Shown here in pieces: positions 20,141-31,235 of a stretch of 64,000 nucleotides of DNA (position 1 is its first letter; each line of letters starts with the position of its first letter). Position numbers and translations under genes: made by a program. Source of the stretch: Euclidia mi (taxonomy: Eukaryota > Arthropoda > Insecta > Lepidoptera > Erebidae); NCBI GenBank assembly GCA_944739405.2, contig OX123187.2, positions 38,420,394 through 38,484,393 of the forward strand. The letters are read 5' to 3'. The notes beneath the pieces are model-generated. The model did no database searches, was not told the DNA's origin, and saw only the letters and a program-made list of their open reading frames with translations.

Positions 20141-20640
20141 TTTTTTAGGGTTCCGTACCTAAAAGGTAAAAAACGGGACCCTATTACTAAGCCTCCGCTG
20201 TCTGTCTGTCACCAGGCTGTATCTCATAAACCGTGATAGCTAGAACGCTGAAATTTTCACAAATTATGTATCTTGGTTGCCGCTATAACAACAAATACTA
20301 AAAATAAAATGTTAAGGCGAGGTCCCATACAATAAACGTGTTTTTTTCGTATTTATACTCAAAATTACTAACGGTAACAGTAAACGCTTAAAATTTTCAC
20401 AGAATATGTAGTCGTATATTACTTTTGAAAATAAATAATTAAATAAAAAAAGTAAATAATAAAGGGGGGCTACCATACAACAAACGTAATTTTTAAGCAA
20501 TTTGTTACATGTATAATAAACAGGTAAAAACTTAAAAAAATATTTAAGTATACATGCAACAAACGTGATTTTCTTTTATAGATGATGGTAAGGAACCCTT
20601 CTCCCTTCTCGTCCGACTCGCACTTGCCCAATTTTTTTAG
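20141..20640 (-). mobile_element. Dispersed repeat, inverted copy of 14316-14828
   Basis: Contains AGGGTTCCGTACCTAAAAGG, CGGGACCCTATTACTAAGCC, TGTCTGTCACCAGGCTG, ATCTCATAAACCGTGATAGC, and ends near GTCCGACTCGCACTTGCCC. These are the reverse complement of the block order at 14316-14828. Confidence 0.65.
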
Positions 20641-21015
20641 GATAAATATTGTGCAGAAGAAATTGATAATTATCGCTTACTACACGACCAAGGTAAACAT
20701 TTTTAGGAAACCTGCATGTTTGAAAGTTCTCTTTAATGTTCTCATTATGGAGAGATCTCAGAAAATTCCAAACTTACATGTGAAGTAGCTCCAAATAAAA
20801 ACGCATACCTTTGTTGAAGACGGAGAGACCGTATCGAACGTTGGTAGATATTACCAAATATTACTTAAGGCACATATCATCTTAAATTAATGCTTAAATT
20901 GTGTAAAATTGAATGTAAGCTGTCGTTGAACCCATGGATATTTTTACCTTCTGTTTATTCAGATAAGAAACTACCTGAGGGCAAAATTGCATCTTAAGCT
21001 GGTGTACTGTGCGGA

Positions 21016-21404
21016 GTAAGGCTGATTGATAAAGTGAAAAACAGTGTGATACGAGAGAAGTGTGATCTAAAAGAAGATGTAGTGACAAAGGTTGAAATAG
21101 GAATGTTGCGTTGGTTTGGACATTTGGAACGGATGGATGAAAGAAGGAATACGAAAGGAGTGTATCGTGCGAGAATGAATGGAAATGTCGGTAGGGGACG
21201 CCCTAGGCGGACGTACGCCGACCAAATAGGTGACGTACTGAAAAAGGGCCAAATTAAAAGTACCCATAACCGACGCGCATGCATGATGAGGTTAATGAAT
21301 GTCGAGGAAGCGAAAGAAGTATGTTTGAACCGAAGCATGTGGCGTTCTATAGTCTCTGCCTACCCCAACGGGAGACAGGCGTGACGATATAGATAGATAG
21401 ATAG
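21016..21404 (+). pseudogene. LINE C-terminal fragment (RTE-like) with GATA tail
   Basis: An open frame encodes the C-terminal tail typical of insect RTE-type LINEs: EIGMLRWFGHLERMDERR, GRGRPRRTYADQIGDVLKKG, RACMMRLMNVEEAKEVC and IVSAYPNGRQA. It is 5'-truncated: no RT catalytic box. It is followed by a (GATA)n microsatellite (21387-21404) as tail. The frame is intact over the fragment, suggesting a fairly recent insertion. Confidence 0.85.
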
Positions 21405-21574
21405 ACTGATTTTGCAAAACTTAACATTTATGTCATTAATAAGATAAATAACAATAATTGCAGTAATATGCCGCTTGACAAACAAATGATATTAATAAAA
21501 ACAAGAAACGACACGTGTAACGACTTACGACTCTGTAGAAGATAGGATAGTCAGACAATCAATTATGTTGACAT

Positions 21575-22235
21575 CCCTACTAATATTATAAATTCGAAAG
21601 TGTGTATGTAGGTATGTATGTATGTTCCGTTTTCACGCTAAAACGGCTGATCCGATTTTGTTAAAATTTAATAACTACCATAAGTTAACGGACATAATTA
21701 TGCTACCATAAGTTGCAAAAATTAAACTGGGAGGGATTGTAGGGAGAGTAGAAGTTTATACGGCACAAATAAAATTTACCTCTTGGAAGTAAGAACGCAT
21801 GCGCTAATAATTGAATGGTGCGCATGTGCTATCGCATATCTGTCAGTACTGTCACATCATACATAATGTCATATTGTGCACGGTGATTAAATTGTTCGCA
21901 TAATATATAAACTAATAAATTATATACTACGCTTAAACGGCTTAAACAATTTTCCCTACTAATATTATAAATGCGACAATATTTATAGATATATTTATAT
22001 TGGACATGTATTAGAACATGGCTTTGACATTTGATTGTATGCAAGGTGATGTTATTATCTACCTTTCGGTAGATAATGTCATGGATACTGACCGCGTTAC
22101 TTTGTACCCTAAAGAGTTTCTGAAGTCTTTAGAATAATCAGGAGTGCCTTTACACAACTTGAGACTGAAAGTAGATTTGTGTTACCCCGAATTGAACGCG
22201 CGCGAAGCGGCGGGCAAAAGCTGGTATTGTATAAT
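21575..22235 (+). mobile_element. Helitron-like element, CCTACTAATATTATAAA family
   Basis: Begins TCCCTACTAATATTATAAAT and CGAAAGTGTGTATG, contains ACGGCTGATCCGATTTTG, and ends GCGAAGCGGCGGGCAAAAGC plus TGGT, close to the CTAGT consensus. A second start-like copy at 21955 (CCTACTAATATTATAAATGC) suggests a nested piece. No ORF. Confidence 0.65.
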
Positions 22236-22611
22236 GCTTAAAAGGATAAAACAAAACATTACAATAATTTAAATATCGCAAAAGAATAATTTAAAATTAG
22301 AATTGCATAAATAATTATCCTTAAGATTTTGTGCATAATTTAATAATTTAGTACAACTAGTTACTACTCCGCTCTACTGTTAAATTAAGTAATGGATTCC
22401 CCAGATATCAAACTATTTCCCGGAGTACCAAACATAATTTATCTCTTGCCGTACCTATTATAAAAATGTCTTTTAGTCAACAGGAAAACGTAACTACCTA
22501 CCAAACAAAAAAGTTAATTCTATATTCATAATATTAGGATAATTTAAAAAACAAACCTTGGATTCTTAATTTCCCTAAAGCCTGTTGCTTGTTAAAAATT
22601 TTAAATACATA

Positions 22612-22825
22612 CAAAGACTCACGCCTGTCTCCCCTTGGGGTAGGCAGAGGCATATTAAACGCCCAATTTTCGCCAGTGATTTGATCCCACGTAATAGGTG
22701 GCGAGCCTATTGCCGCTTATCGGGATATTTTGTTTGCCAGAGCCTCGTCCGTTGATCGGCAGGTGCACCACTTGCAGGTGAGGTTGGCTTGGGACCCTAA
22801 GTTCTTGGTGGGAACCCTATGCACC
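22612..22825 (-). mobile_element. SINE, GGTTCCCACCAAGAG family
   Basis: Minus-strand copy of 10655-10835: CTCACGCCTGTCTCCCCTTG, GTAATAGGTGGCGAGCC, TTGATCGGCAGGTGCACCAC and GTTCTTGGTGGGAACCC. Confidence 0.8.
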
Positions 22826-22829
22826 CATT

Positions 22830-23780
22830 GGAAATACATATAATATAAGTTTTATATCATAGCTAGTAACTAATAGGTGTAAACCAAATTGTATCACAAT
22901 CTGTAAACAAACTGCTTTTAGAAATGTTAAATTTTGTGATTCATAACAAAAAAAGGTTATTAAAACCTACTAAACAAAAGCTGTAAGGACGTCAGTGGGC
23001 AAATGACAGAGCAAAATGGTCCTAAGATGTTTTGCCTTGTGATATGTTTCATCCGATAATAATTATTGTGCACAAATCAAAACAATAATCACAAGAGGCA
23101 TATAAAGGACATTGTAAGATAAAATCATGTTTAACTTTTATTTTCTTCTTTATATTATTGCAATCATAACTAATAGTACCAATAACTTGACTTCTTCAAC
23201 ATCTAAATACTGAAGTCAAGCCATAGACTAATGATTGGTCTCGATCTGCTCTAAGCAATACATGGCGATACCAATCATTTGTGTAATAATATTTTCGACT
23301 CTTCATTGACGTTTGAGGTAGATATTTAAATTATTTATTATTATCAACTAGACTTAATCGAGACCTGTTTTCACATAAGGCTAATGTGAAAACGGGTCTC
23401 ATTTTAGTCTATTTCAGTAAGATTTTCCATTTAGTAGCATATCATTTCTCATGTGGTTTAGGCTGATTAAATACTACACTGTCCTATATATTCACATATG
23501 TGCCTATATTGTATTTTAACAATGTGATATAGGTCGGTTCATGAAAGATGACCACTGCGCAGAAATCATTTTTTAGGTCCCCGTAGAGGTGCGGGGTGAG
23601 CCACGCCATTGGTGCACGAATGTACATCTGCGCGACGGCCGCCATTTGTGGTCAACTTTCGTAAACCGATCTATACTTACTTATAAAACAAAAATAGGAT
23701 CCTGGTTTTACAAATACATGCTTTATTTTTATATGTTCTAGCTGTAGCCGTATCTGTAATAAACAAACAGATTTTAGAAA
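22830..23780. other. Gene-free stretch with an imperfect hairpin
   Basis: No gene. Notable is the inverted repeat 23349-23411, whose core arms 23360-23376 and 23384-23400 pair with one mismatch around AAGGCTA. A shorter one lies near 23190-23220 (CTTGACTTC with GAAGTCAAG). Confidence 0.45.
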
Positions 23781-23789
23781 ATCGAAACA

Positions 23790-24035
23790 TAATTATCATC
23801 ATTAGCCTTTAACAGTCCACAGCTGGACTAGGCCCTCCTTCGAAAGGAGGAATTGGCCTACTATACCACGCTGGCCAAACGGGTTGGTATAGGGTTTGTT
23901 TCAAGTTTTCCTTCTCTTACAGTGCTGTTCTCTGCATAATATGCTCCCTCTGTTGGCTCTTACGACACCCACGGGATGATATGGGGTGGTGACAACCCGT
24001 ATTCTAAATCCGTCACTACACGGACAACATAATTA
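23790..24035. mobile_element. LINE 3' UTR / SINE composite fragment
   Basis: ACAGTCCACAGCTGGACTAG and GGCCTCCTTTCG-type words are typical of insect LINE 3' ends. CTCTTACGACACCCACGGG and CTACACGG at the right end match the 5' segment of the long SINEs at 15112 and 41802. Confidence 0.5.
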
Positions 24036-24380
24036 TAAAATATTTCAAAACCACAGAATGGAAAGGATCTGCTAACTATTCCAAGATACATCTCACCAAT
24101 AAAATTTAACAAAAATATTTGAATCAGAGACGAGACACACGACAAGGATAATCTTCAGAGTTGACAAATTCTTACTGGAGTATAAGTGGAAGCAAAATTA
24201 CAGGTTTATCTAGTTCTATTAAACAAATATTATTACGAAACTTGAATAACAAGAACGCTAAATTGATATTTAAATTTTATATATATTGTTATTAACATTT
24301 AAAACTTATTACTGCAATGTATCACTTCATGACAGTTCTGGCAGCCTCATTTTAATAACTAGCTTTTGGATGATTTGACT

Positions 24381-24600
24381 GCCTCCGTGGTCTAGTGGAT
24401 AGCGTATGCGACTGCTGATCGGAGGTCCCGGGTTCGATTCCCGGGTCGGGCTAAAAGTGTTACTGGGTTTTCCGAATTCTCAGTAGCAGCCCCGAGTCTG
24501 GGGATGTGCCCGGTAACGGCAATAGGCATGGCGAAATGTGGGTGTAATATGTACAACTATGCATACTCCTTCGGGGATACAGGCGTGAGTCTATAAAAAA
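24381..24600 (+). mobile_element. tRNA-derived SINE with well preserved head
   Basis: The head CTCCGTGGTCTAGTGGATAG (box A) and GTCCCGGGTTCGATTCCCGG (box B) is tRNA-like. The body (ACTGGGTTTTCCG, CCCCGAGTCTGG, ACGGCAATAGG, CGGGGATACAGGCGTGAGTC) matches the SINE family at 17515 and 48706. The acceptor-stem ends do not pair well, so it is not a functional tRNA gene. Confidence 0.85.
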
Positions 24601-24689
24601 ATGGTTTTGAATGTCAGTTTGTCCGAATGTAATGCAGTACTTTTCAGATGAAATAAGGTTGGTAAGCGAACTGATCATTATCAGCTCTG

Positions 24690-24925
24690 TATATACCATG
24701 TCCCACTGCTGGGCACTGATCTCTTCTCACTATGACAAAGGAAAGGCCATGCTCCACCAGGCTGGCTAAGTGCTGGTTGGCAGATGCCATTAGAAAAAAT
24801 ATGGAAAATTTTTAGACAAGCAGGTTTCCTCATAATGTATTACTTCACCGCTAAGTAAGCGATGTGCGCTTAACTTCGAAAAGTCATCGGTGCGTGCCAT
24901 GGATCCGAACCTACGCTACGGCTGT
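24690..24925. mobile_element. Fragments of LINE 3' end and SINE
   Basis: TGTCCCACTGCTGGGCACTG and GGAAAGGCCATGCTCCACC resemble LINE 3' UTR text. CTTAACTTCGAAAAGTCATC and CATGGATCCGAACC near 24870-24910 are a piece of the ATG-tail SINE. Confidence 0.5.
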
Positions 24926-25127
24926 CAGTAAAATAAATCAATAATTTATAAAATAATTTAAATAAAGTTCATGAACATAAAGGCATTACAGGCAATTATA
25001 CGCGTCATAGTGACTATTTTACTTGAGCTCTATATAATTTGTTAGCAGAGATTCCAAGCTGTATCTACGTACATTGAAACATCATTCTGTGAGAACCTGA
25101 ATAGAAATCATTAATATATCAGTATAT

Positions 25128-25342
25128 TTAAAATTCTTCCGTTACATACTGACTGCAAGACAACGCACAGCCGAAATTACTGCCAGTTCCTTGGGGAATG
25201 TAGAGGAGTAGGTACTAAAAGAGGATTGTTGAGAATTCTTCCCCTTAGAGGGAAAAATTAGGGTCAGAGTTCGTATGAAACATTTTATTTCTTCAGGCGG
25301 ACGAAGCTGCGGGCAAAAGCTATTACCGTATAAAAAAGCCCT
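25128..25342 (+). mobile_element. Helitron-like repeat, target of an R1-type LINE
   Basis: Contains ACAACGCACAGCCGAAATTA, CAGTTCCTTGGGGAATG and GACGAAGCTGCGGGCAAAAG, the usual words of this family. The R1-type LINE inserted right after GCTATTACCG, leaving the rest beyond 26848. Confidence 0.5.
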
Positions 25343-26829
25343 TTTTTTTTTTTTTTTTTTTTTATCGCGGGAAAAATGCTTATGCATACCCCATTTGTTC
25401 GGGGGACAAATAAAGGTTATGTGGGACTGCACCCACTAAACAACCCGCGGTGAGCCTTGCACGTCGCCTTGACGGGAGGTCCCGGAACATGTTACGACTT
25501 CGGCAACCTCCCAGCGAGACACCCGCACTAGAACGGGCTACCTCTCTTGGGCGATGTCCCGGCTCATCCTAGGACATCAACCCCATTGCGGAATCCTGCA
25601 GAAGATGGATACCCCCGACCCTTCGCCCGCAGTACCACTTAAGGCGGCATAAGGCGCATTTCAGCGCGCTGACGCCGCCTGGTTCGCCGGCGGCGGATCG
25701 AGTCAGGCAAGGCATTTTCCTCCCTGGCTCGCTCCGCCGCTTCCTTCTGCGAGATTACTTCCTCGCAGAAGGTTGCGACCGCCGCCCAATGCCTGTCACT
25801 GATAACCATAGCCTGAACTACAGCCGGTAGTGACAGATCAACACCAATGACTGCTACAAGATCCCGTCGGCACACATCCCAAGCTGGGCAGTGCTCGAGG
25901 GTATGCTGCGCAGTATCCTCACTGCAGTCGCAGTGGTGGCAGACGGAACTCGGCTCTCTCCTAGCGACCGTGTGCAAGTATTTGCCAAAGCACCCATGAT
26001 CTGACAAAACCTGCACCAGTCGGAAAGTGAGGGTCCCGTGCTGCCGCCCCGCCCAACAGTCTAAGACTGGCCGGAGCGCTTCCACGGTCCTAATACCGGC
26101 TCGCGGGGTCTCCAACCGATCACGCCATTTGACCATAGTGACGTGGTGGGCATTTTCACGCCACCTACGTAGTTCCTCCAGCGATGGAACTGAACCAGTT
26201 TCCTTTACCACCGCTGCACGCCAATACATTTCGGCAAGTACTTCCGCCTCCAAGTCCCATGGTGGTGTGCCGGCTAGAACACATGCCGCTTCTGTTGACA
26301 CAGTGCGGTAGCCCCGTATGACCCTAACTGCCATAACCCTTTGGGGTTTCCAAAGCATAGCCCTTGTTTGGGCGGTTAGGCACTCTGCCCACACTGGTGC
26401 ACCATATAGTGCCATCGAGCGGATAACACTCGTGTAGAGTCGCCGGCACATGATCGAAGGTCCACCTAAGTTCGGCAGAAGCCGTCCGAGGGCAGACGCT
26501 GTGCTTACAAGCCTTGGGGAAAGTTGGCGAAAGTGTTCGCTGAACTGCCATTTTCCGTCCAACATAAGCCCAAGATATTTTATGCTGGACTTGATCGGCA
26601 CGAGAACCGAGCTGATCGTTATCGAAGCACCAGTGGGTGGCTTACGGCGAGGTCCGTGGAAGAAAAGAGCCTCAGTTTTATTCAGAGACACTGTAAGTCC
26701 CAGTGCCTCGATACGCCCCACCACTTCTGAGACTCCTATGTTGGCCAGATGAATCGCTTCATTGAAGCTAGCTCCCTGGGCTGTAACAAGAGTATCATCT
26801 GCATAACAAATGATACCCAGCCCGCGACA
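25343..26829 (-). mobile_element. 5'-truncated R1-type LINE with poly(A) and 18-bp TSD
   Basis: Insertion bounded by an exact 18-bp direct repeat (25325-25342 and 26830-26847; ACCGTATAAAAAAGCCCT). On the minus strand it starts inside the RT domain (the CRGLGIICYADDTLV box), continues with the thumb and the C-terminal zinc knuckle, then a GC-rich 3' UTR, and ends in a poly(A) tract (poly-T at 25344-25363 on the plus strand). TSD, 5' truncation and poly(A) together show target-primed reverse transcription. Confidence 0.93.
25639..26829 (-). CDS. R1-type LINE ORF2, RT C-terminal part (partial)
   Basis: Open for about 396 codons without a stop from the truncation point. RT motif C is YADD near 26800. 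It is followed by LTVSLNKTEALFFHG and SIKYLGLMLDGKWQFSEHF (motif D-E region), then a thumb with SVIRSMALYGAPVWAEC. A CX2CX8HX4C zinc knuckle (VCHHCDCSEDTAQHTLEHC) and a basic tail (RRRRTRRRQR) close the protein. This layout fits the R1 clade. The endonuclease and the RT fingers and palm are missing because of 5' truncation, so it cannot retrotranspose itself. The unbroken frame implies a young insertion. Confidence 0.9.
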   Translation of the reverse strand, partial: CRGLGIICYADDTLVTAQGASFNEAIHLANIGVSEVVGRIEALGLTVSLNKTEALFFHGPRRKPPTGASITISSVLVPIKSSIKYLGLMLDGKWQFSEHFRQLSPRLVSTASALGRLLPNLGGPSIMCRRLYTSVIRSMALYGAPVWAECLTAQTRAMLWKPQRVMAVRVIRGYRTVSTEAACVLAGTPPWDLEAEVLAEMYWRAAVVKETGSVPSLEELRRWRENAHHVTMVKWRDRLETPRAGIRTVEALRPVLDCWAGRQHGTLTFRLVQVLSDHGCFGKYLHTVARREPSSVCHHCDCSEDTAQHTLEHCPAWDVCRRDLVAVIGVDLSLPAVVQAMVISDRHWAAVATFCEEVISQKEAAERAREENALPDSIRRRRTRRRQRAEMRLMPP

Positions 26830-26847
26830 ACCGTATAAAAAAGCCCT

Positions 26848-27620
26848 AGTCTAACCAATATCCGTTCACGAGATTTCCAAACAAGTCAAAAGAGAATGTA
26901 TTTTATGATAAGTATATATTATATACTATTACATTATTATATACTATTTAATTCAGAATTGACTTCAGTGCAGAGGACTCCTTAACGATTAACAGTAGTC
27001 TTCTTTTTATATAGGTAGGTACATATTGGATAAAAACTTGTTTTAAAAAGATTATTTGGTTTGCTGTTTATACCTATTTACCCATCATTTGCAATTTAAT
27101 ATGTTTTATCTTTGTGTACTCGCTGTCGTCACTACTTTGACAATGTATCATTTAAATCATGTCTTCGTTTCAGAACTATTAATACTAATTAAATAGTAAG
27201 TAGGTATTCAGGCCAATCATAGACATGCATCAGTCACAACCTCACAATAGAAAACTAGTGGGCCCACATATTTTAAATAATTATTACAAATGTTAAAAAT
27301 ACGTAGGTATATCAGTAAGGAGCTATATTTAAATAAGGAGGAAAATTAGCAACTAAGGAAAAAGAAGAACACTTTTAAACCAAACAGTTTATTAATATTT
27401 ATTAGTCAACGACCAAAAAATATTTTCGCCTATTTGTACAGGTTTGGCAAGCTATGATAATAAATTTGCATTTAAAAATATATATCCTCGTTCTAATGAA
27501 GAATTAATAATAACTAATATTTACCTAAAGTCATTGAATGCTTTTGTCGTAATCAAATTATTCTTTTGAAGACTTGCACGACTTGTCGGACTTGTAGAGA
27601 TCACAAAAACTTGAAACAAA
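26848..27620. other. Gene-free AT-rich stretch
   Basis: No gene, RNA gene or recognisable repeat seen. Confidence 0.5.
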
Positions 27621-27624
27621 AATT

Positions 27625-27720
27625 TGTAGATCAGTATTGTTCCGTGTGAGGATCAAACCCACTTTACTTTGCGTAGTTTTGGAAGACAGCCGCTCCAACC
27701 AATACGCCATACTTCCATAG
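27625..27720 (-). mobile_element. tRNA-like SINE head fragment
   Basis: On the minus strand: box-A-like TGGCGTATTGGTTGGAG and box-B-like GTGGGTTTGATCCTC, 40-50 bp apart. No acceptor stem, so a degraded SINE head rather than a tRNA gene. Confidence 0.5.
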
Positions 27721-27965
27721 CCATCTTATGATTCATCTTATGGCTTAACAATAATAGGTATGTTAAGCTTGCCTGTCTAACTCTAACGACGTCGTTTGAT
27801 GTATGTATATTTAGGGAACATCCAGTCGTAATTGTGTCAAATTTATCTAACCTGTATTTGTCGCCTTAAAATTGATTGTATGATTTTAATTTAGTATTTG
27901 TTTACCTTTGAGCTCATTTTATCGGAAATCTTTTGCATTCAGGCTCCACCAACAAGATTATGTTC

Positions 27966-28129
27966 TTAATGGCGCTGATACACTTGCGCATTTACAGGTC
28001 TCCCAAAGTGATAATGGGCATAGAAATCTTTGTCACTGTTCGGCAACGGTCCTATTCCCCGAGCGTCGGAAGACGATATGTATATAGAGTTGTTAAGTGC
28101 ATAATTTAGTAAAATTATGTTTTTTTGTG
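27966..28129 (-). CDS. Candidate terminal exon, unknown
   Basis: After a strong acceptor (ATTTTTTTTAG, 28130-28131) a frame reads AQKNIILLNYALNNSIYISS, then DARGIGPLPNSDKDFYAHYH and FGRPVNAQVYQRH before TAA. The second half has balanced, protein-like composition. There is no partner exon, no clear poly(A) signal and no recognised family. It could be an orphan or chance exon. Confidence 0.25.
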
Positions 28130-28463
28130 CTAAAAAAAATAAATATTGATTTATCAGTAAAGAAATTTGATTCGTTAGTTCCATATAAGTAAATAGTGAA
28201 GAAAACCACACGATAGCGAATATGCTACAATTTTTGTTGAATTGATTTACTTCAATTATAATACTTTTAAAGTGTCTTGCTGTAGCTGGTGTAATGATGG
28301 AAGAAAAGAAGGCTTAAGTAATACAAGGTTTATATTAGAAGAAGAAAAATGGTTTTCAAACACAGGTTACATTAAAATCTTAGAAATCTAATCATAACAT
28401 CTCAGTTCAAAAGTATTTACAGCAGTGATCATTCCAGAATAATATTACAATTACAAAAAAATT

Positions 28464-29870
28464 AATCAGAACCAGGGAGGATCTCTATTCCTGACATCGT
28501 AGATTCATCAGAACTTTCAATATGCTCTTTTTCATTGACACTTTCCTCACTGCTATCACCTGTGTAAATAATCATTTCATCAGAAAAACTATCGATTCTT
28601 GGGTCAAATTTTCTATATTCATCTTCGCATTTAACAGCATGATCACAAATTTTTTCCATTCTTCTGGTCCTATATTATTGATTTTTTCTAATATAGCATC
28701 TTTTACTGACGTGACAGTCATTGCAATATTTTTTTTGGCTACGTGTTGCTTTATTTGGGACCAAATATTTTCAATGGGGTTAAAATCGGGATGATATGGT
28801 GGCAATCGTATAATTTGATGCCCACGTTCCTCCATTATACGGTCAATGACAAATTCTGTGTATTTCTCTTGATGTCTTTTTATAATTTCATACAAATCGG
28901 GTTTCAGTTTCTTTAGGTCATGCGGAATGTTGTGTTGTTGTAACCAAGCTATCATTTGTGGTTTAGGTGTGTTTGAGTTTGGTGGTTTCACAGACAGCTT
29001 ATTATGATATGGGGCGTTGTCAATTACCAACACACTATTAGGAGGCAAGTTAGGAATCAATTGATTGTGTAGCCAAGCTTGATAACGTTCCGCATTTATT
29101 TATTTATGATAATCACCTTCTGAGTCGACACATTTATGTAACATTAGAGCCCCTGGGACGAAGTCTTTTTCATTGCCTGCGTGTACAATAATTATTCTCT
29201 CTCCTTTGGAAATGGGTTGTTTGATACCTTTTTTGCTGCTATCTTGCCAAGTTTTACCCTTAGTATGTGATGTATGCACGTATGACTCGTCCATAAACAC
29301 TATATTTCTACCAGAATTCCTCAGCTGTTGTATTCCTCTGAGATATTTGATCCTTTTTAAACGTAAATCATGCTTTTTCATAAGTAACCGTCTGTTATTA
29401 TCAGTTTTCAGAAACCTAAACCCCATTTCTTTCAAGATCAGCCTTAAAGTCTCTGCACAGCCTTTGAAATTAATAGCTTCGATCAACTTTTTTCTCAAAT
29501 TATTTACAGTTGGGAGTTCTTTGAGCGTCAAGTGAAAATTGTATATCATATTACGAATAACACAGTAGTCGAAATCATCAAGTCCCAGCCGAAATCTACT
29601 TTTAGGTTTTCCTTTTTTCGGTGTGGAAAATTTCATTGATTGATTCTGTTTTTTTTTTCGTTTAAAATATTAGTCAAAGTTCGTCGTGAAATTCCTGTAG
29701 CTTTTGTAACACGGTCCTGAATTTTTTTTTAAATAACCATCATGGTCTTTTTTGGAAACATTGGCTTCATTTAAGAAATAAAGGTACACATTAAATACCA
29801 TTTGTCGTGCTTGTGACTTAAGTGGCTTTCCACGTTTAAATTTATCCATTCTGGAAGAATACGTCTGAAA
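28464..29870 (-). pseudogene. DDE transposase (IS630/Tc1-mariner-like), broken
   Basis: Four reading-frame pieces are in the right order. An N-terminal helix-turn-helix piece lies at 29870-29690 (MDKFKRGKPLKSQARQMV). A second piece (29636-29100) has the first catalytic Asp in NIVFMDESYVHTSH. A third (29090-28640) has the second Asp in VLVIDNAPYHNK and the Glu in YHPDFNPIENIWSQIKQH. A C-terminal piece (28659-28464) is rich in Asp/Glu/Ser. Breaks: frameshifts in A runs near 29725, 29650 and 28660, and one in-frame TAA near 29100. All three catalytic residues survive. Inverted terminal repeats were not located. Confidence 0.85.
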
Positions 29871-29925
29871 GAAAATGGTATGGGCAGAGTTAGACATATT
29901 TTTATTTATTTGTTGTATTATTGCA

Positions 29926-30168
29926 TTATCTTAGTATATAAAATCCTTGCGTTACTGACTGACTGACAGACACGCTACAGCCGAAACTATTGGGTGCAGG
30001 AAGCTGAAATTTGGCATGTATGTTCCTTGGGGACCGTAGGGGTGCACTAAGACGGGATTTCCCAAAACTCCCACGGGAACGGGCAGTAACGGTTAAATTT
30101 AAAAAATGTGCGGGCGTAGCTGCGGGCGTAGCTGCGGGCGTAGCTGCGGGCGTCATCTAGTGTACTAA
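29926..30168 (+). mobile_element. Helitron-like short element with expanded 3' end
   Basis: Same block order as 13487-13696: TCTTAGTATATAAAATCC, ACTGACTGACTGACAGACAC, TTGGCATGTATGTTCCTTGG and GATTTCCCAAAACTCCCAC, ending GGGCGTCATCTAGT. Near the 3' end a 12-bp unit (GCGGGCGTAGCT) is repeated in tandem about four times (about 30110-30153). Confidence 0.78.
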
Positions 30169-30169
30169 T

Positions 30170-30745
30170 ATACTTTATAATATTATTTATTCCTATATCT
30201 ATTTGTTTATTGTGTGTATCTTTTTAAAATGTTTTTTCTAGTACTTAATATGTATTTAAAGTAGGTATTTTTATTTTTTTAATATTAACAAGCCGTGAAA
30301 AATGTTAGTATATTTACCTATTTTACAAAATAAACTATTTAAATTTGAATAACATAATTAAATTCACCTTTGAAAACAAAACCAAGAAGGGTGTGTAATA
30401 GCAGCTCTATATAATTCCACACAGAGAGAACACGTGCAGTCACCACCATTATATAAAGACGACTGACGGACCTTTGACGGACCGGCGACCGCCCGAATTG
30501 TTTGCGATTGTGTACACATAATATTCACTCCTATTTCTTTCGAACAAGGTGCAAAATGCAAGTGCATTGTTTAGGGCTCTTACAATTCAATGATTCGGGT
30601 GTTTCCGGGAATACGACAATTAACGAAGATCTGCATGCGTATTATTAATTTCGGAGTACTGTACCTGTAATGAGCATTCTCGCGAATGTTACAAAACAAA
30701 TGAGTGTGTTTTAGCGAGCATTCTCACGAACATTCGGGCGAGCCC
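30170..30745. other. Gene-free stretch before the inverted duplication
   Basis: No supported gene. A 67-codon minus-strand ORF (30364-30567) has no recognisable features. Confidence 0.4.
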
Positions 30746-30984
30746 AAAGAGATTGGATATATACATAGAGGTAGTCCTAGTACTTACAAATTGAACACAG
30801 TCAACTGACGTGTAAGATACAATTTAGACAATTTATGCCATCAAATTATATAACCTTAGTGATTCATCTTTTATGACAGTTCTGTCATGATTTTGAATTT
30901 AGCCGTATAATATTTATATCGACATTGTCAAGTGTTGTAAAAAATCTTATCGATATGTCTGTCCACCCTATATTTTTACCTCGT

Positions 30985-31196
30985 TATTTTTTAGATTTCC
31001 ACGTGATAAAGATTTACAAAATAAGTGGATTGCTGCAGTATGTTGTGGCGAAAATTGGGTGCCTAGAAAGCACCATAGAATTTGTTCCAAGCATTTTACT
31101 GCGGAATGTATTTATAGTAATGACAGATGGCGCAGAATAAAAGAAAATTCTGTGCCTACATTACTCCTCCCTTCTAAACGTATCAGTGTGAGTGTT
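30985..31196 (+). pseudogene. THAP-domain exon (P-element-like), left arm
   Basis: After acceptor TTATTTTTTAG the frame reads FPRDKDLQNKWIAAVCC, then GENWVPRKHHRICSKHF and SVPTLLLPSKR. This is the second half of a THAP (C2CH zinc finger) domain, with the CxxH pair in ICSKHF and the closing VPTLLLP in the place of the AVPTIF motif. The splice phase (AG|A completing an Arg codon) is the same as in the P-like gene at 49560-52559. The first THAP exon with the CxxxxC pair is not found upstream, so this is a remnant. Confidence 0.8.
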
Positions 31197-31235
31197 TAAA
31201 TAATTACTTGCTAATAATGAAAATAATGAAAAGTA

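Noticed and set aside
24381..24455. Possible tRNA gene
   Set aside because: Box A and box B are good, but the acceptor stem ends do not pair and the sequence continues into a SINE body repeated elsewhere in the window.
30364..30567. 67-codon minus-strand ORF with CTCSLC
   Set aside because: No homologous domain recognised, no splice partner, and it lies in otherwise non-coding sequence.
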